A DNA stretch of 32,774 nucleotides. It comes from an uncultured Burkholderiales bacterium. Its GTDB lineage: Bacteria > Pseudomonadota > Gammaproteobacteria > Burkholderiales > Burkholderiaceae_E. Under the pieces are notes generated by a model. The model saw only the letters and a list, made by a program, of their open reading frames with translations. It did no database searches and had not been told where the DNA came from. Made by a program: the position numbers and the translations under genes. Shown here one piece after another: positions 14,926-23,366 of the stretch (position 1 is its first letter; each line of letters begins with the position of its first letter). The stretch covers positions 1 through 32,774 of the forward strand of contig CAIVAS010000176.1 of assembly GCA_903903975.1 (NCBI GenBank). Direction: 5' to 3'.

Positions 14926-15990
14926 ATGAATTCGCCCGAAACGCCGGCCGAGCCGCGCCTGACCTCGTTGTCGCATGGCGGCGGTTGCGGCTGCAAGATT
15001 GCCCCAGGCGTGCTGTCCGAAATTCTCAAGGGCACGGTGGTGATGCCGGTGCCGAAAGAACTGCTGGTCGGCATCGAGACCGCCGATGATGCGGCGGTCT
15101 ATCAGCTCAATGACGAACAGGCACTGATCGCCACGACCGATTTCTTCATGCCGATCGTCGATGATCCGATCGACTTCGGACGCATTGCTGCAACCAATGC
15201 GATCAGCGATGTCTATGCCATGGGCGGGCGTCCGATCATGGCCCTGGCGCTGGTCGGCATGCCGATCAATGTGCTGTCGACGCAGACCATCGGCAAGATC
15301 CTCGAGGGCGGCGCATCGGTCTGTCGTGCTGCCGGTATTCCGATTGCAGGCGGTCACACCATCGATTCGGTCGAAGCGATTTATGGCCTGGTGGCGATCG
15401 GCCTGGTACATCCGAAGCATGTCAAGCGAAACGCTGATGCGCGCCCGGGCGATGTGCTGATCCTGGGCAAGCCGATCGGCGTGGGTGTGATGTCGGCAGC
15501 CCTCAAGAAGGGCGAGCTTGGCGAGGCCGGTTATGCGCAGATGATTGCGACCACGACCAAGCTCAATACGCCGGGCCCCGATCTGGCGGCCTTGCCCGGG
15601 GTTCATGCCCTGACCGACATCACCGGTTTTGGTCTGGCCGGGCATACGCTTGAACTGGCGCGTGGTGCCCGATGCGAGGTCTCAATCGACTGGCGATCAG
15701 TGCCGCAACTCGACGGCGTGCGTGCGCTTGCCGCTCGTGGCTTCATCACCGGTGCCTCCGAGCGCAACTGGGCTGGCTATGGCCACGATGTCGCGCTGCC
15801 GCAGGGTTTCGACCCGTTCGATCGTGCTTTGCTGACCGATCCGCAGACCAGTGGCGGGCTGCTGGTCTCGTGCGACCCATCAGCAGTCGATGCGGTGATG
15901 GCGGTCTTCAGACGCCATGGCTTCGAGCAGGCTGCGGTGGTCGGGGTGGTCAATCCGGCGAGCGGATCGCCGCGACTCGTCGTGGTCTGA
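14926..15990 (+). CDS. selD: Selenophosphate synthetase SenC/SelD
   Basis: A 354-residue ATP-dependent selenide, water dikinase that makes selenophosphate from selenide. HGGGCGCK (17-24) contains the catalytic Cys21 and Lys24, equivalent to Cys17 and Lys20 of E. coli SelD. Position 21 is encoded by TGC, so this is the cysteine and not the selenocysteine form. ADDAAVY, TTDFFMPIVDDP and NAISDVYAMGG carry the metal and nucleotide sites. AAGGAGTCAAC precedes the ATG. Position directly after senB marks it as SenC, though the same enzyme could also feed selenocysteine or selenouridine synthesis. It converges with the next gene with ten bases between stops. Confidence 0.95.
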   Translation: MNSPETPAEPRLTSLSHGGGCGCKIAPGVLSEILKGTVVMPVPKELLVGIETADDAAVYQLNDEQALIATTDFFMPIVDDPIDFGRIAATNAISDVYAMGGRPIMALALVGMPINVLSTQTIGKILEGGASVCRAAGIPIAGGHTIDSVEAIYGLVAIGLVHPKHVKRNADARPGDVLILGKPIGVGVMSAALKKGELGEAGYAQMIATTTKLNTPGPDLAALPGVHALTDITGFGLAGHTLELARGARCEVSIDWRSVPQLDGVRALAARGFITGASERNWAGYGHDVALPQGFDPFDRALLTDPQTSGGLLVSCDPSAVDAVMAVFRRHGFEQAAVVGVVNPASGSPRLVVV

Positions 15991-16000
15991 GGCGCTGGGT

Positions 16001-16540
16001 TTAGCGGCCAGTGAGTATGCGCAGCAGTTGCGTGCAGGTGTCGAGATCCGATGCGACCAGTGGGTCTTCCGAGACATATCGGCCGACCCCGAGGTCGGCT
16101 TCGATGCGTGAGCGGTAGGCCTCAAGCCACCGCTGAACCGCAACCTGTTTTTCCTGGATGGCCGTGCTGCCGTTGTCGCGCGCCGTCGCGTTGATGATTC
16201 GGGTGGCGGTGACATCGAAAGTTGTTGCCGCCTGCCGGCTCGATTCAATCAACACCGGTGGCGCGATCGGTCGCGGGTAGTAGGCGGTCGACGCAATGTA
16301 AAGAGACAGGCCCTCGCATCGGCTGCAGGCATCGACCTGCACGGCCGGTTGGTTGAGGTCGTTTCGCTGAAAATAAGTCGCCAGCGGATCGAAGGGCTCG
16401 GAAGTCTGCGCCAAAGAGAGCGGTGCGCTCAGTGCGAGCACTAATGCGGTCGCGGAGGTGGTCGCTAGTGTGGGTGCCAAGGCGCGTGCCATCTCACTCG
16501 GATAGCGAAGTCTGGTTCGGCGAAAGAGGGGCATGACCAT
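16001..16540 (-). CDS. Exported hypothetical protein with a Cys-x-x-Cys motif
   Basis: A protein of up to 179 residues; an internal start MARALAPT (16492) is equally possible and would give a cleaner signal peptide. The hydrophobic stretch TATALVLALSAPLSLAQ predicts export with cleavage near LAQ. The mature part has CSRC and a later single Cys near TCTQLL. No thioredoxin-like fold or haem motif (Cys-x-x-Cys-His) is present. I do not recognise a family. It is convergent with senC, ten bases apart, so a functional link to selenium is only positional. Confidence 0.6.
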   Translation of the reverse strand: MVMPLFRRTRLRYPSEMARALAPTLATTSATALVLALSAPLSLAQTSEPFDPLATYFQRNDLNQPAVQVDACSRCEGLSLYIASTAYYPRPIAPPVLIESSRQAATTFDVTATRIINATARDNGSTAIQEKQVAVQRWLEAYRSRIEADLGVGRYVSEDPLVASDLDTCTQLLRILTGR

Positions 16541-16655
16541 CGATTGTTCGCTCAGGGGCTGTGGTGATTATTCTGCGTGATTCGATCGCGCACCGCGTTC
16601 AGGTCGAACGCGCGGGGCGTTCGAGCATACGTGAATCGCATCGGGTGCCAGGGTT

Positions 16656-16694
16656 TCGCTGATGGGATTCGCTGATGGGTTTCGCAGATCGGGG
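16656..16694. repeat. Three 13-bp tandem units upstream of the cupin gene
   Basis: TTCGCTGATGGGA (16656-16668), TTCGCTGATGGGT (16669-16681) and a diverged third unit TTCGCAGATCGGG (16682-16694) lie in the intergenic region 16541-16774. The rest of that region holds no gene I can support. Confidence 0.7.
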
Positions 16695-16774
16695 CTTTGA
16701 CAAGATTGTGTGGGTCATGGCCTGATGCCTGGTCAGGCGACAAAAGCGCCGCTCACACATTCAGGGAGACCAGC

Positions 16775-17215
16775 ATGAACCGCAGCGCGACAGTCAGCCA
16801 ATCCGAGGCCGCACAGATCGTGAGTCCTGGTTTAATGGTCCATGCCACATCGCTGACCGCGCCGGTGGTGCCAGGCCGGCGCGAATTCTTTACTTATCGC
16901 GATCTGATGGTTGCCGCGGCCACGGGTGGCAAGATCCGGGCTCAGGTCATGTCATCGAGTCAAGGCCTGTCGCAGCCAACCGGCTGGCACTACCATGTTT
17001 GCGAGGCCCAGTTCATTTATGCCCTCAAGGGCTGGGTCGATCTCGAGTTTGAGGATGGCCGATCGATTCGACTGCAGGCCGGTGAGTCGATGCTGATTCC
17101 CGGCGGGATGAAGCACAACGAGATCGCAACCTCGAGCGAATTCGAATTGCTCGAGGTCACGCTGCCGGGTGAAATGGGCACCGTACCCTGCGACAAGCCG
17201 GCGGGTCTCGCCTGA
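16775..17215 (+). CDS. Cupin domain-containing protein
   Basis: A 146-residue single-domain cupin, a small beta-barrel that binds a metal or small ligand. Motif 1 is GWHYHVCEAQF with His72, His74 and Glu77; motif 2 is GESMLIPGGMKH with His114. These give the usual three-His-plus-Glu metal site. The start is chosen because AGGGAGACCAGC lies upstream of this ATG; the frame extends to 16697 without support. No signal peptide. Substrate and role unknown; the gene is monocistronic and convergent with the SDR gene. Confidence 0.88.
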   Translation: MNRSATVSQSEAAQIVSPGLMVHATSLTAPVVPGRREFFTYRDLMVAAATGGKIRAQVMSSSQGLSQPTGWHYHVCEAQFIYALKGWVDLEFEDGRSIRLQAGESMLIPGGMKHNEIATSSEFELLEVTLPGEMGTVPCDKPAGLA

Positions 17216-17231
17216 TTTCGTTGCCTGATCA

Positions 17232-17253
17232 CTGAGCTTGTCGGCAGGCTCAG
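17232..17253. terminator. Hairpin between convergent genes, likely bidirectional terminator
   Basis: CTGAGCTTG-TCGG-CAGGCTCAG forms a nine-pair stem (one G-U) with a four-base loop, placed between the cupin stop and the SDR stop and overlapping the latter. There is no clear T-tract, so efficiency is uncertain. Confidence 0.6.
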
Positions 17254-18002
17254 TAGGTCGATCGCCCGCCGGTGATGTCGAAGACCGCACCGGTCGAGAA
17301 CGAGCACTCCTCGCTCGAGAGCCACGCTGCCATGGCGGCGATTTCGCCCACCTCGACGAATCGGCCCATCGGAATTTTGCCAAGCATGTAATCGATGTGG
17401 CTGCGGGTCATCTGTTCGAACATCGATGTCTTGGCCACTGCGGGCGTGATCGCATTGACCAGCACGCCACGGGTAGCGACCTCCTTGGCCAGGGATTTCG
17501 TGAGGGCGATCAGGCCGGCCTTGCTGGCGCTGTAGTGCGAGGCATTCGGATTGCCTTCCTTGCCGGCGACCGAGGCGATGTTCACGATGCGGCCATAGCC
17601 CTGCGTGAGCATTGCCGGAACCACGTGACGGCAGGTCAACCAGGGAGCGACCAGATTGACTTCGATCACCTGGCGCCAGACCGCCGGGTCGAGTTCCCAG
17701 GATGGCGCATTGCCGCCAGTGATGCCGGCGTTATTGATCAGGATGTCGATCTTCCCGGCTTGAGCGATCGCGGCAGCACTTGCGGCCGCGATCGCGTCAT
17801 CGTCGGTCAGCTCCACAACGCGGGTGTCGACCGGGCCAAGTGACCCCAGCTCGTGAGCGGCGCTGTTCAGGCCCTGTTGATCGATATCCCAGAGGATCAC
17901 CCGCGCGCCCGACTGAAGCAGACGCTGCGCGATCGCTCGCCCTATCCCTTGTGCGCCGCCAGTGATGACCGCGACACGGCCTTTGAGGTCGATCTGATTC
18001 AT
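17250..18002 (-). CDS. SDR family oxidoreductase, probable sugar-acid dehydrogenase
   Basis: A 250-residue classical SDR. TGGAQGIG is at 14-21, NNAG at 90-93, and Ser144, Tyr157 and Lys161 complete the active site. Asp39 after the second strand points to NAD. The ATG overlaps the stop of the upstream epimerase-like gene (ATGA), so the two are translationally coupled. Location in a sugar transport and dehydratase locus suggests it oxidises a sugar, aldonate or 2-keto-3-deoxy sugar acid, but FabG-like activity cannot be excluded from sequence. A longer frame to 18134 would intrude into the upstream gene. Confidence 0.9.
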   Translation of the reverse strand: MNQIDLKGRVAVITGGAQGIGRAIAQRLLQSGARVILWDIDQQGLNSAAHELGSLGPVDTRVVELTDDDAIAAASAAAIAQAGKIDILINNAGITGGNAPSWELDPAVWRQVIEVNLVAPWLTCRHVVPAMLTQGYGRIVNIASVAGKEGNPNASHYSASKAGLIALTKSLAKEVATRGVLVNAITPAVAKTSMFEQMTRSHIDYMLGKIPMGRFVEVGEIAAMAAWLSSEECSFSTGAVFDITGGRSTY

Positions 18003-19009
18003 GCGCTCAGTCCCTTGAGAGCCGCCGGTGTGCTTGCGCAGTCGGCGATGTACTGTCTGATGATGTCTTCGAAACCCGACTCCGGCTTGAGGCCGAGCTT
18101 TGCGGCCCTTGCCGCACTGGCGCCCTTTGGCCAATTGGCGACGATCGAGGCAATTCGCTCATCCTTTTCAAAGCGGACCCGCGCCCGCACTGCCGGTCCG
18201 GCGACCTTTTCGAGTGCATCGAGCATCTGCTGCACGGTGACATTGAGAGCCGGCTGGTTCATGGCGGTTCGACCGACAAAAGCGTCGCGACTCGCCTCAT
18301 AGACCGTAATCAGGCCTTCGACGGTCCGTTGCGGTGACGACACCGGATGTGAGACCTCGGGTGAGACCGGACAGATCGATGCTTCGCCGGCCAACGGTTC
18401 GCGGATGATGCCGCTGAAAAATGAACTGGCCGCGCCGTTGGGTCGCCCGGGTCTGACGGTCACCGTCATCAGGCGGGTCGCACGGCCATCGATGTAGCCC
18501 TTGCGGGTGTAGTCGGCGACAAGATGCTCGCAGATCAGCTTGTGCGTGCCATAGCTGGTCTGCGGGGCAGGGAAGGTGTCGTCGCCCACGATTGACGGTA
18601 GCGGCACGGCCGGATCCGGACCGTAGACCGCGACCGAGCTTGAAAAGACCAGGCGGGTGGCAGCAATGCCTCGATCGGACTGGCTGCGAAGGGCGTCGAG
18701 CAGCGCACGGGTACTGTCCAGGTTCGATCGCAGACCCAGATCGAAATCGGCCTCGCATTCGCCCGACACCGCCGAAGCGAGATGGAAGACGCCGTCGAAG
18801 GTTTCGTCTTTGAGCGCCTGACACTGAGCGAGCAGGGGGCTGGTGCGAGCTTGCACCCGAGCATCGGCGCGAAGGTCAGCGGGCGCTTCAAACTGGTCGC
18901 TCAGCACAAGCTGCTCGATCGGCTTTCCATTGAGATGGCCACGTGCAAGCAGCGTTCGGGCAAGACGTGCGCCGAGAAAGCCTGCGCCGCCGGTAATCAG
19001 GAGTTTCAT
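17999..19009 (-). CDS. NAD-dependent epimerase/dehydratase, D-erythronate dehydrogenase (DenD)-like
   Basis: A 336-residue extended SDR. TGGAGFLG (6-13) binds NAD, SSSVAVYG provides the Ser, and TSYGTHK the Tyr-x3-Lys pair. VTVRPGRPNGAASSFFSG resembles the DenD group, which oxidises D-erythronate to its 2-oxo acid. None of the later enzymes of that pathway (OtnI, OtnK, OtnC) is in the window, so the actual substrate may be another sugar or sugar acid. The stop overlaps the next gene's ATG. It follows the GntR gene, whose stop at 19006 overlaps its start by four bases. Confidence 0.82.
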   Translation of the reverse strand: MKLLITGGAGFLGARLARTLLARGHLNGKPIEQLVLSDQFEAPADLRADARVQARTSPLLAQCQALKDETFDGVFHLASAVSGECEADFDLGLRSNLDSTRALLDALRSQSDRGIAATRLVFSSSVAVYGPDPAVPLPSIVGDDTFPAPQTSYGTHKLICEHLVADYTRKGYIDGRATRLMTVTVRPGRPNGAASSFFSGIIREPLAGEASICPVSPEVSHPVSSPQRTVEGLITVYEASRDAFVGRTAMNQPALNVTVQQMLDALEKVAGPAVRARVRFEKDERIASIVANWPKGASAARAAKLGLKPESGFEDIIRQYIADCASTPAALKGLSA

Positions 19010-19848
19010 GAGGTTTTCCTTCTCGATTGAGCGATTGCTTGCCTGGTGGGCTGTTTGCTGGCCATCGTTCGGGCAGGGGGGCCTGTGCGGCTGGTCACGG
19101 CAGGTTTGAGCAAGCCGCCGATCTGCAGGCGAAGCTGCCCATTGGCGAGATGTTCCAGCGCTTTTTTGCGGGCCAGGACAGGATCATTCGCTGCGATCGC
19201 ATCGCTGATCGCCCGATGCTCCGACCTGACTGCCTCCATGAAGTCCTGGCGACGTGCTTCGTTGGCCCGGGTCACGCGCATCGCGTCACGCAGATACTGC
19301 TCGAGAAACGCGACGATCTGTCCGAACTGCGGATTGCCGCAAGCCTCACCGATGGCTCGATGAAATTCGAGGTCTTCATCGACACCGTCACCGCCGGCGC
19401 GGGCCGCGGTATCAATCGCGGTCAGCTTGCGGCGGATGGCGGCGATCTGGGACCGGCTGGCCCTTTGTGCGGCGAGCGCTGCAATTTCACCTTCGATGAC
19501 CCGTCGCACTTCGACGACCTGAACAACCGATTCGACCGACTTCATCACCTCGGGGTTGAAGGCGAGCGGGCGATTTTGACTGTCGGCAACGAAAATCCCT
19601 GCGCCTTGTCGAGAGACCAGCAGTCCGCGAGACTTGAGTTGGTGTACCGCTTCCCGAACCACGGTGCGCGATACGCCGTGCGTTTCGGCAAGCTGTCGTT
19701 CGGTGGGCAGTCGCGAACCGGGGCACATTCCTGGGCGTTCAAGCTGCTGTGTGAGCAGCGTGGCGAGCCGATCTGACAAGCGCTCCGTCACCAGTTGGCC
19801 GCCGCCGCTTGTCGAAGCGCTTTGAGCGGAAATCTTCGCGGTTGACAT
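19006..19848 (-). CDS. GntR-family transcriptional regulator (FadR/FCD subfamily)
   Basis: A 280-residue regulator from MSTAKIS. An N-terminal winged helix (LPTERQLAETHGVSRTVVREAVHQLKSRG region) is followed by an all-helical FCD ligand domain with DLEFHRAIGEACGN, where Asp and His residues usually bind a metal and an organic acid. The C-terminal 35 residues are basic and low-complexity. An ATG 21 bases upstream (19869) is in frame but lies inside the divergent promoter, so the downstream ATG is preferred; neither has a good ribosome site. It overlaps the DenD-like gene by four bases and probably represses both arms of this locus. Confidence 0.88.
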   Translation of the reverse strand: MSTAKISAQSASTSGGGQLVTERLSDRLATLLTQQLERPGMCPGSRLPTERQLAETHGVSRTVVREAVHQLKSRGLLVSRQGAGIFVADSQNRPLAFNPEVMKSVESVVQVVEVRRVIEGEIAALAAQRASRSQIAAIRRKLTAIDTAARAGGDGVDEDLEFHRAIGEACGNPQFGQIVAFLEQYLRDAMRVTRANEARRQDFMEAVRSEHRAISDAIAANDPVLARKKALEHLANGQLRLQIGGLLKPAVTSRTGPPARTMASKQPTRQAIAQSRRKTS

Positions 19849-19870
19849 ACTGGTCAGGTTATCATACAAG
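19842..19870 (+). promoter_or_regulatory. Sigma70-like promoter of the sugar ABC transporter operon
   Basis: TTGACA (19842-19847) matches the -35 consensus exactly; 17 bases later TACAAG (19865-19870) matches four of six -10 positions. It lies about 70 bases upstream of the ATPase start and reaches into the first codons of the GntR gene. Confidence 0.55.
19859..19869. promoter_or_regulatory. Candidate operator for the adjacent GntR/FCD regulator
   Basis: TTATCATACAA is a near-palindrome differing by one base from the FadR-family pattern TNGTNNNACNA (A instead of G at position 3). It overlaps the -10 element of the transporter promoter, so binding would block transcription. Confidence 0.5.
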
Positions 19871-19940
19871 CTAGACCGAGCGGCTCAGGTCGGTGCATCA
19901 GCCGACTCAAAAAAGGGCTGACAAAGGGGAGACTCGCAGG

Positions 19941-21017
19941 ATGGCCAGTGTGACCATTCGATCGGTCAAAAAATGGTTTGGCGACGTGCAGGTTCTGCAT
20001 GGCGTCGACATCGACATTCCCGATGGGTCTTTCACGGTACTGGTAGGCCCCTCAGGCTGCGGTAAGTCGACACTGCTGCGAATGATTGCCGGCCTTGAGC
20101 ATGTCAGCGACGGCGAGATCAGCATCGGCCAGACGCTGGTCAACGATGTGCCGCCCAAACAGCGCGACATCGCCATGGTGTTCCAGAACTACGCGCTCTA
20201 TCCGCACATGACCGTGCGCGACAACATGTCCTTTTCGCTGATGCTTGCGAAAGTCAGCAAGGCTGATATTGATGCCAAGGTCGGGCGTGCCGCCGAGATT
20301 CTCGGACTGACTCAGCTGCTTGGTCGTTTCCCTCGGCAGCTGTCCGGCGGCCAGCGTCAGCGGGTGGCCATGGGGCGAGCGATCGTCCGCGATCCGCAGG
20401 TCTTTCTTTACGATGAGCCGCTCTCAAACCTTGATGCCAAACTGCGGGTTGCCATGCGCACCGAGCTCAAGGAGCTCCACCAGCGGCTCAAGACAACCTC
20501 CATTTATGTCACTCACGATCAGATCGAGGCCATGACTATGGGCGATCAGATCGTGGTGATGAAAGACGGACGGATTGAACAAGCGGGCAGTCCATTGCAC
20601 CTTTACGACCAGCCGGCGAACCTGTTTGTCGCCGGTTTCATCGGTTCACCTGCCATGAACTTTCTGCCTGGTACGGTCCGGATCGACCGAGGCGTTCGAC
20701 AGATCGAGCTTGCCGATGGCACCCGTATTCCGGCGCCTTCTGCAGTCCGGCTGGAGGGCGGTCAGTCGGTGATCTTCGGGACCCGGCCCGAGAATCTCAG
20801 TCTCGAACAGCAAGACGCCATTCCGGTGCAAGTCGTGACGGTTGAGCCCACCGGAGCCGATACCTTCGTCGTCTGCCGTCACCGTGGCAACGAAATCTCG
20901 GCTGTCTTTCGCGAGCGCCACAGCTTTACCCCGGGCAGCACGATTCATCTGCGCCCTGATACCTCGCGCTGCCATCTTTTTGACCCCGAAAGCGGCATGC
21001 GCCTGCCTGATGAGTGA
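19941..21017 (+). CDS. Sugar ABC transporter ATP-binding protein (UgpC/MsmX/MalK type)
   Basis: A 358-residue ATPase with Walker A GPSGCGKST (about 37-45), signature LSGGQRQRVAMGRA, Walker B VFLYDEPLSNLD and a C-terminal TOBE-type regulatory region of about 120 residues. This length and layout are those of CUT1 carbohydrate importers. The start at 19941 is preceded by GGGGAG at nine bases; the frame upstream to 19893 lacks support. First gene of an operon with the binding protein and permeases. Confidence 0.93.
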   Translation: MASVTIRSVKKWFGDVQVLHGVDIDIPDGSFTVLVGPSGCGKSTLLRMIAGLEHVSDGEISIGQTLVNDVPPKQRDIAMVFQNYALYPHMTVRDNMSFSLMLAKVSKADIDAKVGRAAEILGLTQLLGRFPRQLSGGQRQRVAMGRAIVRDPQVFLYDEPLSNLDAKLRVAMRTELKELHQRLKTTSIYVTHDQIEAMTMGDQIVVMKDGRIEQAGSPLHLYDQPANLFVAGFIGSPAMNFLPGTVRIDRGVRQIELADGTRIPAPSAVRLEGGQSVIFGTRPENLSLEQQDAIPVQVVTVEPTGADTFVVCRHRGNEISAVFRERHSFTPGSTIHLRPDTSRCHLFDPESGMRLPDE

Positions 21018-21084
21018 GCTTTCCCGTTTCTGACCCTGGTGCCTTTTCGACTCATTTGCCACACGGATTCCAAGGAGACCTTTC

Positions 21085-22419
21085 ATGACCAAAGAGCATT
21101 TTGATCGTCGCCGATTTCTCGAGGGCACCGCAGGTGTCGCGGCAGGCACTGCGCTTTCGGGCGCATCGGTCTGGGCACCTGCCGTCCATGCGCAGAGCGC
21201 ACTGTCCTTCAAGCCCGAGCCTGGCGCCAAACTGCGGGTGCTGCGCTGGAGCCGTTTCGTTCAGGGCGACATCGATGCCTACATGGCCAATGTCAAAAGG
21301 TTCACCGAAAAAACCGGCGTTGAAGTCAGGGTCGACAATGAAGGCTGGGAGGACGTCCGTCCCAAGGCAGCTGTTGCGGCCAATACCGGCGCGGGACCTG
21401 ACATCATTTTGTCGACCAACGACGACGCCAACCTTTATCCCGAAAAGCTGCTCGACGTCACCGATCTGTGCGACTACCTCGGCAAGAAATACGGCGGCTG
21501 GTATCCGGCAGGTGAGGCCTATCTGAGGCCTGATGGCAAGCGATGGATCGGCGTGCCGCTGGGATGCGCCGGCGCGATGATGGTTTATCGCGAAAGCATG
21601 ATCAAAGCGGCGGGCTTCGATACCTTTCCGAAAGATACCGATGGCTTTTTGCGCATGTTCAAGGCGCTCAAGGACAAGGGCACGCCGGGTGGCATGGCGT
21701 TGGGCAATGCCACCGGTGACAGTGGCTGGACCCACTGGCTGATGTGGGCTTTCGGCGGATCGATCGTCGATGCGAACAATCGCGTCGTGATCGACAGCAT
21801 CGAGACCTATCGCGCACTTGAATATGCCCGTGAGCTTTATCCGACCTTTGTTCCCGGAACGCTGTCATGGCTCGATCCGAACAACAACAAGGCCTTTCTT
21901 GACGGACAGATCAGTGTCACCAACAACGGCATCTCGATCTACTACGCGGCCAAGAACTCGCCCGACCCCAAGCTCAAGGAGATCGCCGCCGACATGAATC
22001 ACGCGACCTTCCCGGTTGGTCCAGTTGGCAGGCCGACCGAGTACCACCTCTTCTTCAATCAGATGATCATGAAGTACACCAAGTACCCGCAGGCTGCCAA
22101 GGAGTTCCTGCGCTTCATGATGGAGGCCGACCAGTTCAATGCCTGGATTGCCGGTGGTGGTGGCTATGTGTCGCAGCCGCTGCGTGCCTATGCAGCAAAT
22201 CCTATCTGGACGTCGGATCCGAAGAACACGCCTTATCGCGATGCGTTCGCAAATCTTCGGCCGGCAGGCTATGCCGGCAAGCTCGGTTATGCCTCGGCTG
22301 GGGCGCTTGCCGACTTCATCGTCGCCAATATGGTGGCCGAGGCGGCCAGTGGTTCGAAGTCGCCGAAAGAAGCGGCCGAAAGAGCGCAAAAGCGGGCTGA
22401 GCGCTACTACAAGGTCTGA
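21085..22419 (+). CDS. Extracellular solute-binding protein (family 1), Tat signal
   Basis: A 444-residue periplasmic sugar-binding protein. The N-terminus DRRRFLEGTAGVAAG (7-21) is a twin-arginine signal, with cleavage near AVHAQS, so it is probably exported folded. The rest matches the CUT1 binding protein fold, with GAGPDIILSTNDD near residue 105 and GWTHWLMWAFGG near 215. AAGGAGACCTTTC precedes the ATG. The ligand is probably a sugar, sugar acid or polyol; residues fixing identity cannot be read from sequence. Confidence 0.92.
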   Translation: MTKEHFDRRRFLEGTAGVAAGTALSGASVWAPAVHAQSALSFKPEPGAKLRVLRWSRFVQGDIDAYMANVKRFTEKTGVEVRVDNEGWEDVRPKAAVAANTGAGPDIILSTNDDANLYPEKLLDVTDLCDYLGKKYGGWYPAGEAYLRPDGKRWIGVPLGCAGAMMVYRESMIKAAGFDTFPKDTDGFLRMFKALKDKGTPGGMALGNATGDSGWTHWLMWAFGGSIVDANNRVVIDSIETYRALEYARELYPTFVPGTLSWLDPNNNKAFLDGQISVTNNGISIYYAAKNSPDPKLKEIAADMNHATFPVGPVGRPTEYHLFFNQMIMKYTKYPQAAKEFLRFMMEADQFNAWIAGGGGYVSQPLRAYAANPIWTSDPKNTPYRDAFANLRPAGYAGKLGYASAGALADFIVANMVAEAASGSKSPKEAAERAQKRAERYYKV

Positions 22420-22460
22420 TACGAGCGCACGACGATCCAGACCATTCAAAGCCGGCAGCC

Positions 22461-23366
22461 ATGACATTGCTTGAGAGACTGCAGAACAGCCGCAATGCGC
22501 TGGGACTGCTCTTCATGCTGCCGGCGGCGGTCCTGCTGCTGCTTTTCCTGACTTATCCGCTTGGCCTTGGGACCTGGCTTGGATTCACCGATGCCAAGAT
22601 CGGGCGCGCCGGCGAATGGGTCGGTCTGGACAATTTCAGTTTTCTGGTCGGCGACAGTGTCACGCAACTGGCGCTCTTCAACACGCTGATCTACACGTTC
22701 GTCGCGAGCGTGATCAAGTTTGTTCTCGGGCTGTGGCTGGCATTGCTGCTCAACCGCAATCTGCCCTACAAGTCCTTCTTTCGGGCGGTGGTGCTGCTGC
22801 CCTGGATCGTGCCGACCGCGCTGTCGGCGATCGCTTTCTGGTGGATTTACGATGCGCAGTTTTCGGTCATCAGCTGGGTTCTGACGCGACTCGGACTGAT
22901 CAGCAGCTACATCGATTTCCTGGGTGAGCCCTGGCATGCCCGACTGTCCACCATTGCTGCCAATGTCTGGCGAGGCGTGCCCTTTGTTGCGATTTCCCTG
23001 CTTGCCGGCCTGCAGACAATCTCGCCGTCTTTTTATGAAGCCTCGGCGATCGACGGCGCAACCGCCTGGCAACAGTTTCGTCATGTCACGCTGCCGCTGC
23101 TGTCACCGATCATTGCGGTCGTGATGACCTTCTCGGTGCTGTTCACCTTTACTGATTTTCAGCTGATCTATGTGCTGACGCGTGGCGGCCCGCTCAATGC
23201 GACGCATCTGATGGCCACACTGGCATTTCAGCGCGCCATCCCGGGCGGTGCGCTTGGCGAGGGCGCAGCGCTTGCCACACTGATGGTGCCGTTTCTGCTT
23301 GCTGCGATCATGTTCAGTTACTTCGGACTTCAACGCCAGGCTTGGCAGCAGGGAAGCGACCGATGA
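22461..23366 (+). CDS. Sugar ABC transporter permease (MalF type)
   Basis: A 301-residue inner-membrane permease with six hydrophobic segments, the first around GLLFMLPAAVLLLLFLTYPL. The coupling motif is EASAIDGATAWQQFRHVTLPLLSP near residue 193, the EAA loop that docks on the ATPase. It overlaps the next permease gene by four bases (ATGA), showing coupled translation. Confidence 0.92.
   Translation: MTLLERLQNSRNALGLLFMLPAAVLLLLFLTYPLGLGTWLGFTDAKIGRAGEWVGLDNFSFLVGDSVTQLALFNTLIYTFVASVIKFVLGLWLALLLNRNLPYKSFFRAVVLLPWIVPTALSAIAFWWIYDAQFSVISWVLTRLGLISSYIDFLGEPWHARLSTIAANVWRGVPFVAISLLAGLQTISPSFYEASAIDGATAWQQFRHVTLPLLSPIIAVVMTFSVLFTFTDFQLIYVLTRGGPLNATHLMATLAFQRAIPGGALGEGAALATLMVPFLLAAIMFSYFGLQRQAWQQGSDR

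Noticed and set aside
14986-14988. Selenocysteine (TGA) at the SelD active site
   Set aside because: The codon is TGC, an ordinary cysteine.
16698-16726. Promoter upstream of the cupin gene with a perfect TTGACA
   Set aside because: At 15-18 base spacing no acceptable -10 element is found, so I do not call it.
16552-16743. 63-codon minus-strand frame upstream of the exported hypothetical gene
   Set aside because: It needs a TTG start, has no ribosome site and resembles no known protein.
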